A DNA stretch of 64,000 nt from Epiperipatus broadwayi. Its lineage: Eukaryota; Onychophora; Udeonychophora; Euonychophora; Peripatidae. The stretch covers positions 1,488,001 to 1,552,000 of the forward strand of contig JAQFVV010000112.1 of assembly GCA_028023455.1 (NCBI GenBank), given 5' to 3'. Both the position numbers and the translations under genes were made by a program. Numbering within the stretch: position 1 is the stretch's first letter; each line of letters begins with the position of its first letter. Positions 34,955-44,312 of the stretch are shown one piece after another. Below the pieces are notes generated by a model. That model was given only the letters and a program-made list of their open reading frames with translations, was not told where the DNA came from and made no database searches.

Positions 34955-36633
34955 GCAATTAGAATAAGAATATTTAAGGCTATGTTTATCAATGAAAGAT
35001 TTTTTTTTTTTTTTTTGTGACTGGATCATCCTTGTTACACAATTCTGATTCCATGGTTGAATCTGCTTTCAATTGATTTAGTTCTTGAGATAACTAGGGG
35101 AGATTGCTAATTTATAGATAAGGAGCGAATATTCCATCATTATCCAATCATATTCTTTATTTTCATTTAAGTTAGAAAAATATTTTTCAAAAAACTCGCA
35201 ATTTGTGTTGTTAATTATTATTTTATTTTCTGCTGATGAAAGAATATTAATTTTCTTCAAGAAATTCATGAAGAGAAACAAACATTTATGTATTATTATC
35301 CCTTAAAAAAAATGTAACTATGCAGAAAAATTTATTTTGAAATGCTATAAATTTGAAATCCTGAAAAAAAAAATTCAATCAGTCCTAGATAACATATTAC
35401 ATAGTATTGTTTGCTTTAGATATTTGGATTATACCTACATTGAATTCTTTTTAGAGATTTGTGTAATTTTTTGTTTGTTATTAATTTATCACATAATTAT
35501 TTCATTTATTATTTTTTTGTGTAAAGTTTCTAGTCAAAATATATTGTTAGTTACCTTGATCAATCATAGAGATATTCATGAGGAAATGCAGTGCAATAAC
35601 CTTCCTTTGAATACACGCCTTGACAGAACAGCCTATTTCCACATCCAAGGTTAGAAGGAGAATGTCACCGATGCCAAAATTATATTGCATTTAAATGGAA
35701 AATATTTATTTTTATGAAGAGAATACTTATGATCTTAATTGTTAACATTTGTTTAACTACTTGTATATCTGTCATCTGACTGCTCTAAGAAATTTTGCAA
35801 GCATTTCATTTGTTGCTGCTGCTGTAGCTATTATTGTTGACTTAGTACTAAAGTTGCTTGCTTGCGAGCAAAGGTTCCTGGCTCAATGCCATATGAAAGA
35901 AGATAAATCTCTTTCTTTGTATATTTGAGGTGCAGCTTTACTACAATAATCTTGAGAACTGTACTGTCATGTAAATTTAATGGATTTTAGAATTTTAAAC
36001 GATCATCCAAATGAAAGCACATTCTAAACTATAATAATGGGGCAAAACAGTAGTGGGGTTGTTGATGAATTACATTGACAGAATAAAAGATCTCATGATA
36101 TATTGGTTAATGCATCATTCTGCTATTATTACCATCTAAAATTTGAATCAGGATGGATGGATGGATGGATTTTGAAATTTTTTTAGACCATAATCAGTTC
36201 TTATGGTTATTTCAGGTAAGTAATCTCTGTTCAAAGAGCTATTCACCCAACAGTGGTCGGCAGATGGATATGTAGCTATTCTTAATTAGAAGGAAGAAAT
36301 TGCGAGTTTATTGGGATTAATCAAATGAGTATCAATGCACGGAATGTATTAATGAAATTGTAATATGCTGTCATCTCTGACAGAATAGTTATACTTTTAT
36401 GATAAGAGATTCTGTGGTTGGTTACCTTTATTGGCAGAGCTCAGTATCACAAACAGATAACAAATGACAGAATATGCAATACGTAAGAGGTGATAATTTC
36501 AACTTAAATTTTATATTCTTAATTTAACATTTGTTGTTATTCTTGTTTCTTAATAAGGATAGGAATTAAGAAGTAAAGCGAAATCATGAGTTGACCATAC
36601 TAAAAATGATTTCTCTTTCATTATTAGTTAAAA
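34955..36633. other. AT-rich sequence; weak tRNA-like segment at about 35840-35895
   Basis: The 35840-35895 segment (ttagtactaaag ... ggttcctggctcaatgcc) loosely fits tRNA promoter boxes A and B and may be an old SINE head. A gatg microsatellite lies at about 36150-36170. No gene recognised. Confidence 0.35.
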
Positions 36634-36917
36634 TAGTGATTCTCAATCTGTGGAGTGCACCCTTTAGTGGTCGTGAAATAATAAGAGGATGGGTGCAAAG
36701 ACAAAAAAATAGACAAAAATTTGGAAAAAAACAACAACTAATTATTGAAACCAAAATAAGAAAAAAGGTACATTCCATTATGGATAAATATATATAATTA
36801 ACACAAAATAGTAATTATTTAAAAATTTTAGTATTCCAAAAAATCATTGGAAGGGGTACACGATTAAAACTGATACAGAAAGTTGGGTCCCAAATATTAA
36901 AAGATCGAGATCTGCTG
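36634..36917 (+). mobile_element. Decayed hAT-superfamily MITE with SPIN-like terminal repeats
   Basis: The left end tagtgattctcaatctg and the right end aaaagatcgagatctgctg (reverse strand: cagcagatctcgatctttt) both resemble the hAT end CAGTGGTTCTCAACCT. The 8-bp flanks agttaaaa (36626-36633) and ggtttaaa (36918-36925) agree at 6 of 8, consistent with an old 8-bp hAT duplication. The internal part near the left end (gtggagtgcaccc ... gtcgtgaaataat) keeps the look of such elements. Non-coding, about 284 bp. Confidence 0.55.
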
Positions 36918-36925
36918 GGTTTAAA

Positions 36926-37483
36926 GGAATATTATACTTCAATTTGGTGGAAGGGGGTAGTAGTTAAACCTTGGGCAATCGTTTAATTGACCTATGTTGG
37001 CCTATGAGTTAGTTTACTCTTGAGCAAAAAACAACTGAATAATTATTATTTCATTCTACTTCAAATTTGAACTAATTGGTATGGTAGGCTAATTCATAAC
37101 ATTTGGCACACCCCCCCCCACATCCACATTTGGTTCCAAGACAAATTTTGAGATTGTTTGGGTATTCAACTGTTTGACAAAAGCTTCATTTTTGACTCAG
37201 ATTCGTACATCAAGCTAAAACTCAAAACTTTTGTACTATGTTGCATCATATGAACAAAACATACATATGTTGGGTTCTCTGCGCAAAGATGGATAAGAGT
37301 AACTAGGTAATAGATTATATATGACCAAATGATAAAATCATTGTCATTGGTTGTTTACATTGCCTATGCCTATTAACACAATTTCACAATTTAATCGTTG
37401 TCATCTGTTTTGAAGTGTAATTATACTCTTTAATGAGCCCTTATATTATTAATATTTATATGCACAATTATCACTATCTCATT
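36926..37483. other. AT-rich sequence with a poly-C run
   Basis: A 10-base C run at about 37111; no gene or element recognised. Confidence 0.4.
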
Positions 37484-38915
37484 TTCAACCATTACCTTTC
37501 AATTGTAGAATGAAATTCTTTCGAAGTTTAATCTAGTTTCTTCAATTCATAGTCTCTTTCCCACATCACATCAATAAATTTCTTTGTTTTATTCATTGAT
37601 CTCATATATGATCTCTTTCTAGGTCTTTTAAATCTAAAACTTCAATTACACAGAACAAAACTCTCTGTACCACCACTCAGTGTAAGCCTGAGTAATCAAT
37701 GGATGCAGGAAGGTTTGTTCATAAAACCCCTATCTGGTGCTTATTCATCTGATATCTCTACTAGTTTCTAGCTTGTGACTTTTATCATTGAGGAACCTTG
37801 GATCTAAGAGCATTATGCCTAGATCTTAGGATCTAATGCAACTCTCCTGCAGCCATCTTTTACCTTATTAGCTAACTATAAAGTTTTGAATTCAAAATTA
37901 AAACACAATAATATTTTCAATTCAAGTTCATTAGCTTGTATAATTATGTAGATCTGAACTCAGTTTCGCATCCATACTTTTTGGTGTCTTTTGTTCTTTA
38001 ATAACCACAGCCACCATAATCATATTGGTCAGGATTGATATTTTAAACCACTAAACATCATATGATCACCATTTTTTATGCTTACACAAGCTGTTTATAC
38101 AGAGGCAAAACTTTCCATACAGTAGCACCACTCAGTAAAAGCCAGTAATCAATGGATGTAGGAGGTTTCTGCATGAAATCCCTATCTGGAGCCCACTCAT
38201 CCAATATCCTCAGACTGATTTCTAGTTTGCAGCTTTCATAAGTGAGTAGCCTTGGATCTGAGAGCACTACACCTAGATCCCAGGATCTAATGCAATCCAA
38301 CAGGAGCAACCTTTTACCTTATTAGCTAATTATCAACCTTCCTGCATCCACTCTGGCTTCTACTGAGTGGCGCTACTGTGTGAAGAGTTTTGCCCCTGTG
38401 TAAACAGCTTGTGTAAGCATAAAAAATGATGATCATGTGATATTTAATGGTCTAAAATACCAATTTTGCCCAATAGGATTATGGTGACTGTGGTTATTAA
38501 ATGAGCAAAGACACCAAAAAATAAGGATGTTGAACTAATGACCTTGAATTGAAAATATTAATGTGTTTTCATTTTGTACTTAAAAAGTGGCTGCTGGAAG
38601 CTGCATTAGATCCTAAGATCTAGGTGTAATGCTCTCAGATCCAAGGCTCCTCATTGATGAAAGTCACAAGCTAGAAACTAGTGTGGGGATATTGAATGAG
38701 TAGGCATTATATAGGGACTTTATGCACAAATTTTCCTGCATCCATTGATTGCTCTGGCTTGAACTGAATGGCCCTACTGTAAACAGCTTGTGTAAGCATA
38801 AGGAATGGTGATCTTTGATGTTTAGTGGTTTAAAACTTCAATTAATAATCTCTTATCATTTCTTTTTGCAATATCAGCAACTAAGCTCTACTTCAGTCAA
38901 TTCTTTCAATGATAC
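37484..38915 (-). mobile_element. RTE relic (3' end) split by a hairpin insertion
   Basis: 37484-37648 aligns with the reverse complement of the last ~170 bp of the 24 kb RTE, and 38831-38915 continues the alignment (cttatcatttctttttgcaa ... gatacctgtttc). The middle, 37649-38830, is the inserted hairpin. In the intact RTE the junction sequence (taaaatttcaattg) occurs once; here taaaacttcaatta occurs on both sides. Confidence 0.75.
37649..38830. mobile_element. Nested ~1.18 kb hairpin made of HP-family units
   Basis: The left half (37649-38240) and right half (38240-38830) are imperfect reverse complements. Outer arms (about 37660-37870 and 38590-38780) and inner arms (38041-38170 and 38330-38460) each carry an HP unit. 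They are joined by a ~155-bp linker (ttcaattcaa ... ataaccacag) that is also present inverted on the other side. The whole block is flanked by the exact 14-bp duplication taaaacttcaatta (37635-37648 and 38831-38844) inside an RTE relic. Its 3' end has the family tail gatgtttagtggtt. It can form one long fold with smaller hairpins inside. Confidence 0.85.
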
Positions 38916-39971
38916 CTGTTTCTTATGCTTATATATATATAATTTTTGAAATATGAGATGCTAGCATTTTTAATTTGCTAATTGCTTTTCATATCTCATA
39001 AACTGAGTATATAAAGGATTAAAAGTTATTAAAGGCTAGTTTATTTAATTATGCATAACTTCGGAGAAAAACGAAAACCAAATAAAAGTTTTTAACTTAA
39101 GCTGCAGATGTTTAATAATTAAAACCTGTATTTTGAAGTGTAAGTAATATTAAATAAACTGAGACTTTTAATTAGAAAAGATAATTAGATTACTTCTTTT
39201 TTTTTAATTTATTCTAAATTGTAAAATTATTTACATAGGCCCCTAACTGGCATATTAAATGCAAATGTTTTATATTTTAAAAAAAATCAATATTGTGAAT
39301 TCATTTTTTTATATGAAATAATAAAATGTTTCTCTTATTAAAGAATATAAATTTTTGTAATAATACTAATACTGTTTAAGAATACTTATTCCTCATTCTA
39401 TGTCAGAAAGATAATGACCCATTCTTATCTTTTAAATGAGGTCTCTTTAAATCAAGAATTCATTATAACAGTCGTGATAAACTTGTACTCATTACTTTGA
39501 AACACTTAGAATTATTTTGCTATAGTCAGCTTTCAAAATGAGTTTATGTTGTTTTTTTTAAAAAAGAGAGAGAGAGAGAGAGAGATCGTCTTTAAAAAAA
39601 AAAAGAAAATGGGCATTTCTTCGTTGAATGTTACAATTTACTGTGATATAAAACAAATTTATACCATGCAAAAAAAATAAATAAAGTTTTATTCATTATA
39701 TAAATTTAAAAAATATTTTGATCACAAAAATAAATTGGAAAATGTATAAATTACGTTATGATATTTTTTATAATGAAATTTTATTTAATGCTTTCATAAT
39801 TACAACGAATTACCAAGTGATTTAAAATCATAATATAAAAGGGGGGGAAAAGGTTGTTTTTTTTTAAAAAAAATTATTAATTGATTAATTATTGAATACT
39901 GTACTTTATAGCGTTGAACTGCTCTCAGACCTACTGCGATTTTTGAAATTTGTTACAATATTGTTAGTATT
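38916..39971. other. AT-rich sequence with an (AG)n microsatellite
   Basis: (AG)n at about 39565-39584, a poly-G run at about 39840 and homopolymers. No gene recognised. Confidence 0.45.
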
Positions 39972-40025
39972 AAGCCAATAAACATCACATGATCACTATT
40001 TCTTAAGCTTGCTCTTAACTATTAT
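39972..40025 (-). mobile_element. HP-family 3' end fragment
   Basis: On the minus strand it reads gttaagagcaagcttaagaa ... gatcatgtgatgtttattgg, matching the tail of the 19 kb copy. Only the 3' end is present. Confidence 0.6.
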
Positions 40026-40044
40026 TGCTAGTATGACCATAAGT

Positions 40045-40215
40045 GCTGGTTTAACACGAAATACGTAATATTGGTGATTATTTATCTTTTTTACATGTGT
40101 GTGTTTATGTGTATCAGTTGTATGAGATAGTGTGGATAGATGGAAGGTGTTTGAAAATCTGAGTTCAAATCCCCTATACTTACAATTAAGCTCCAGGTTT
40201 GTGAAGAGTGCCTGG
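40045..40215 (+). mobile_element. tRNA-derived SINE family S2 (my name), copy 1
   Basis: Shares an extended sequence with 48495-48680 and with both arms of the 54.5 kb hairpin: acatgtgtg ... gtatcagt-gtatgagatagt ... ctgagttcaaatccccta. The gttcaaatccc segment is a good RNA polymerase III box B; a box A-like stretch lies about 35 bp upstream. Downstream acaattaagctccaggt also recurs at 54497. Confidence 0.65.
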
Positions 40216-40671
40216 TTTTCAAATATTTAGTATGTAATAAATAAAAATTCTCTACCTAGGTTCCTAAAACTTCAGCACTTACCTGCTGGCTGTAAACTTT
40301 GCAGCCATATATTTCTGAAATAAGAGGCAGAAACCTAAGTCATTATCTATTTAAATAAATGCTATTTATATCAAGAGAAGGTTACTGCTCTTTGTTGACG
40401 TAAAAGATTTATTAAAGTTATGGCGCCGCTGTTTAATTATTCTATTATTTACATTTATGTATTTGTAGATTAAGGATGTTATATTTATACTTAACTTAAA
40501 AACACAACAACCAAGAGGAAAATCATTTTATTGCAGATTATCTAAAAGGAATAGCTTTTATTCTTAGCTATTTTGTTTTTAATATTCATGTCAATAATTG
40601 TTAAGAAATTTTGTTTTTATTACTGCTATTTTTTGTTTAAGAAAACGACTCCGCCCCGTATATTGACTTTT
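40216..40671. other. AT-rich sequence, nothing recognised
   Basis: No coding or element signature beyond chance splice-like motifs on the minus strand near 40270-40320. Confidence 0.4.
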
Positions 40672-40773
40672 TTTTTTTTTAAGAGTCATAGCATCGGCCG
40701 GGACGCGAACCCGCAACCCGGGCAACTGCCTGCAAGTGCAAGGCAGTCGCACTGACCTCTCGACCACCAATGC
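40672..40773 (-). mobile_element. Short A-tailed tRNA-like SINE, minus copy
   Basis: On the minus strand an 83-nt body starts gcattggtggtcgagagg and ends cccggccgatgc. Its first and last seven bases pair as an acceptor stem (one G-T pair), and the T-arm region carries gcgggttcgcgtcccgg (box B). It is followed by tatgactctt and 12 A. The same layout as the 27.8 kb copy marks a retroposed family. The anticodon arm has an oversized loop, so a functional tRNA is unlikely. Confidence 0.7.
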
Positions 40774-42049
40774 AAGACTATATTTCTTCATTTCTTTTAA
40801 TAAAACTATATAACTTTTTAAAAATTTATTTTATTTTATTCTCTTGATGGATTAATTTTAATCTTATTTTTACGTTTTCTCCCTGAAATCTGGTTAACTA
40901 ATTATGTAATAATAAGATAGTGCTATCCACAGGAACCAAGCTTTATTTTTCATTCGTAGCAGACTATAGCCTAGTTATCGTACCTATCTTCTAATAAAAA
41001 TAATTAAAAAAAAAAACAATACATAAAGCTTTTTATTTTAAAATTTGAGTTTTTATTATTAGTATATATATATTAGCAATAGGAATAATATATAGTTTAT
41101 AAGAGTGCAATCAGTCATAAGAAGACCATTTAAAGGTTAGAAATATGAACTGTTATAATTGCATTAAATAACAAATTATGAATAATCCAAAAAAGTTTGA
41201 AAATTTACCATCGACAAAAAATATGTAAATTAATTTAGTAGAAAGCATGAAAACTTTACGAATAGTCTACTTTGATAAAGCATTTTTATACATACTGTTA
41301 TTAAAAAAAGTAAATGTTAATACTGATAAATTTCAAGAAATATCCAGTTTTAAAAATATTTGAGCAAGAACAATGTTTCTAAAGAGTATAAGCAAATCAA
41401 TATGGATTTAATCTGCATACTGTCTAGTATCTATTATTTGCTTAAGCATATAATAGATAGCTTCATTGGAGTAGAATGCATAGTTTGCTCCTGAAAGATA
41501 TGTAAACTAGAGATTGTATGATATTTTTTGGTTTTGTATCAATTCTAGCCAAGGATAAAGACTCTTCTAAAGTTGTGAATTGAAGTCTTTAAAATATATG
41601 CTTACTGAAGTGGAATCAGAACTATATAATTATACAAGGAAGTAGGCTTGAATTAAAAACATTTTGAATTTTAGTTTATTTTTAAAAAAAGAAGAAAAAG
41701 TATATTACAAAGTAGCTGCTGGATGAAAAGTTTGTTAGGGTGGCAAAAACTAGTCTGAGAATATAGATGGAATAGCATTGGTTATGGATTTAATTAGCAC
41801 TACTATTTAGTATTTATTGATTATTCAAGACATTGAATGGCAGTACTGGAGTAAAATAGGCAGTTTTCTCCTTAAAAGTAAGAACAAAATAAATTTGTAA
41901 CTTATATGAAATACCTGCATTTATTTCTAAGGCATTTATGGAATTTATAATAGAGCCATTTGTTTTTAAATGATGTTAATTTAGATCTATATTAATATTA
42001 TCAGCACTATTCAAAATCTTAGATAGTTCTAAATATTTTCAGATTACTA
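40774..42049. other. AT-rich sequence with a degenerate internal duplication
   Basis: About 41400-41505 and 41785-41895 are similar (ggatttaat ... tagtat-tatt ... ggagtaaa-t ... tctcct-aaag). About 41708-41780 vaguely resembles the HP family. No gene recognised. Confidence 0.35.
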
Positions 42050-42560
42050 TAACATATTGAATGCCGAGTTGTATCATTGCGACATGAATTTGTAACTGAT
42101 AAATCAGCATTAACAAATTTTGATCTACAAATGAAAATATAGCAGATATTCTAGATCAGTGGCTCTCAACCTTCCTAATGCTGCGACCCTCTAATACAGT
42201 TCCTTATGTTGTTGTGATCCCCAACCTGTAATTTTGTTATTGTTATGAATCGAAAATATGTGTTTTCCAATGGTTAGGTGGCCCCTGTGAAAGGATTGTT
42301 CGACCCTCAAAAGGTTGCGACCCACAGTTTGGAGAACCACTGTTCTAGATAATAGATATAATGTCATTTACTTTGATCTATCTTTAGCTTCCAATAGAAT
42401 CAATCTTAATTTATATATAGCTTTTGGTGATTCCACATTGGACATAAAATGTTGAAATAGGGATTCCACAAGAAGGTATATTGAATAATTTACAAACTGA
42501 TATATATATATCACTGTAAAATACTATATGCAGATAATACAAAAAGTAGTGCAACAATTT
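42050..42560 (+). mobile_element. LINE reverse-transcriptase relic, split by the SPIN-like element
   Basis: Plus-strand fragments parallel the LINE at 16.8-17.2 kb in the same order: RHEFVTDKSALTNFDLQM (about 42082), NENIADILDNRYNVIYFDLS when the insertion at 42149-42342 is skipped, VEIGIPQEGILN (about 42453; compare LGVPQGSIL) and YADN (about 42530; compare YADD). Many stops and shifts; an old copy of a CR1/Jockey-type element. Confidence 0.65.
42157..42342 (+). mobile_element. SPIN-like hAT non-autonomous transposon with perfect 8-bp target duplication
   Basis: 186 bp running from cagtggctctcaaccttc to tttggagaaccactg. The ends match the SPIN (hAT, Buster-type) terminal repeats, and the body follows the SPIN sequence I know: left part cctaatgctgcgaccctcta ... 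gttatgaatcg, right part ggcccctgtgaaagg ... aaggttgcgacccacag, with the transposase-coding interior missing. The flanks are ttctagat on both sides (42149-42156 and 42343-42350), matching the nTCTAGAn preference reported for this group. Orientation is given by the usual SPIN reading. It sits inside an older LINE relic whose reading is restored when it is removed. Confidence 0.92.
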
Positions 42561-42614
42561 TAATTGTTGAGGGTTTATAAATAGGCAAGTTTGTTTTACT
42601 CAATTAATTTTTAA

Positions 42615-42880
42615 AAAGTTTGAATTAATAATTCAGACTATCTATATAAAAGCATTTTCATGATCTTAAATTGAGTCCTGACCTTATAAGTTGCAGTAGT
42701 ATTAATTAAAGTTCTGAATTAATGTCACAATACAAAAGTGAAATAATTCTCGAGGTCTATACCTTGCAAATTTTGAAGCAGTAAATAACAACTCATAAAA
42801 GTTAAACCATACTAATTCTTAAATTTCTTTAACTTTAAACATCTTCATATTTATTTCAGAGCACATTCTTGATGAAATAT
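42615..42880 (+). repeat. Dispersed repeat, copy B (partner at 28.0-28.3 kb)
   Basis: agtttgaattaata ... aaattgagtcctgacctt ... aacatcttcatatttatttc follows the same block order as 27965-28300. Confidence 0.55.
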
Positions 42881-43589
42881 TTGTAAAATATAATTTAAAT
42901 TATTAACGATAACAAAGATTTGCTATTATTGCAAATTGGCATGGATAACTTTTTGATACATTACCCAATAATGAAGTGGCAGCAAATTCCAATAAATATA
43001 AAATGGCAATAGATAGCAGGAAAAGTACTTTTATTATTGTCAAATACAATGTTAATGGATCTGTACGAAAACTTTCTTTGATGGCATTTAGTAATAAATT
43101 TTTATCAATAATAATATTTTTAATAACCATATGGCGAAATATATAGTAAAGTTATTTTAAGCATAATTTTATATTTTGATTTTGAGTTGTGGCATAAAGT
43201 ATGAATTAAATTTGTGAAGGATGTATATTAAATTGTTTAAATAGATTGGTTCAGTTAATAGAAATACCTTAATGTTATTAAGATCAGGTTAAAGATATAT
43301 GTTGCATATATATCTGCTTTAAACTTGAGTGTGCTTAACTGTGTTCTAGAAAACAACATTGTTATTCCATGGTGGTCAATTACTTAACTGTTCTGAATGT
43401 GATTAAATAACTTTTGTTTCTTCCTCAAATGAACCTTAGTTTTATAACTATGTTCCCAACTTTACTGTGAACAATCCGAATTATTGATTATTTATGTGAT
43501 TAAGCCTTTTTGTGCCACTGGCTATTTGTTTACATTATTGTTTAGTTTATTTGTCAGTTATAGTCCAATAATGAGAGAAAACTTCAGAA
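42881..43589. other. AT-rich sequence, nothing recognised
   Basis: A few short open frames of compositional type; no element signature. Confidence 0.4.
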
Positions 43590-43930
43590 AATTTCATATT
43601 ACTACTTTCATGTAATATTGATTTTTCCCTTCATAAGTATTTTGCAATTCAAATTTATAAATGTTTGTTTATTTGCATAATCACAACTGTCCTTTATCCA
43701 TTTCCTATGTAATATTGATTTTTTGTTTAGCAAATGAACAAATGTTTACAAATTTGAATTACAAATACAAACAAATTGAAAAATCAATATTACATAGGAA
43801 ACATGGATAACTGACTGTTATGTTTATGCGGAACTTCATCAAAAGTGCTCTTAGCATTAGGTTGTAAAAAAGAAAGAAACCACTTCATTATGTAGATGAA
43901 CAAACATTTGCAAATTTGAATTAGTTTCAT
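43590..43930. repeat. Cluster of overlapping inverted repeats
   Basis: 43695-43724 pairs with 43777-43808 (about 30 bp, near perfect). 43644-43676 pairs with 43730-43762 (33 bp, about 85%). A third copy of atgtaatattgattttt lies at 43611, and another gaacaaacatttgcaaattt-type block at about 43898. It looks like a rearranged foldback element; no target duplication found. Confidence 0.65.
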
Positions 43931-44227
43931 GTAATGTATATTCTGATAAAAATAAAATAGAAGATTACAATGTTGAAGAGAATTATAGTAGAAACTGCAT
44001 TCTTACTTACATACTAATGCATTCAAACATGCTGTGTTGTATAGAATATCTGACAAATTTAACAAATTTGCATTAAATAAAGATATTAGTACATTATCAA
44101 AAAAAGAATTTCTGTAAATTCTATATATTTAAAATTTGCTTAACTTAATGTAGCTTTTGTAATCCATAATTGTTTGTATAGGTTTGTGCATGCTTGCAAT
44201 GACTATTTTTATAATAGTTTGAATTAT

Positions 44228-44299
44228 TAAAATAGGCAAAACTCATCATATAGTAGCACCACTCAGTGCAAGCATAATAAACAGTGATCATGTGATGTT
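44228..44299 (+). mobile_element. HP-family element, short copy with 13-bp target duplication
   Basis: 72 bp made of the family's first ~37 bp (aggcaaaactcatcatatag ... ccactcagt) joined directly to the family tail (gcaagcataataaa ... gatcatgtgatgtt). Flanks are tagtttgaattat on both sides (44215-44227 and 44300-44312). The interior of the element is deleted. Confidence 0.75.
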
Positions 44300-44312
44300 T
44301 AGTTTGAATTAT

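Noticed and set aside
35533-35650. Exon-like segment with tttctag acceptor and AAG|GTTAG donor
   Set aside because: The peptide (ending LNTRLDRTAYFHIQ) matches no ORP segment or other family I know, and such splice-like motifs are common in AT-rich DNA.
40270-40330. Minus-strand 32-bp micro-exon with strong splice-site consensus (tcttatttcag ... cag|gtaagt)
   Set aside because: Too short to test by coding content, and no neighbouring minus-strand exon was seen.
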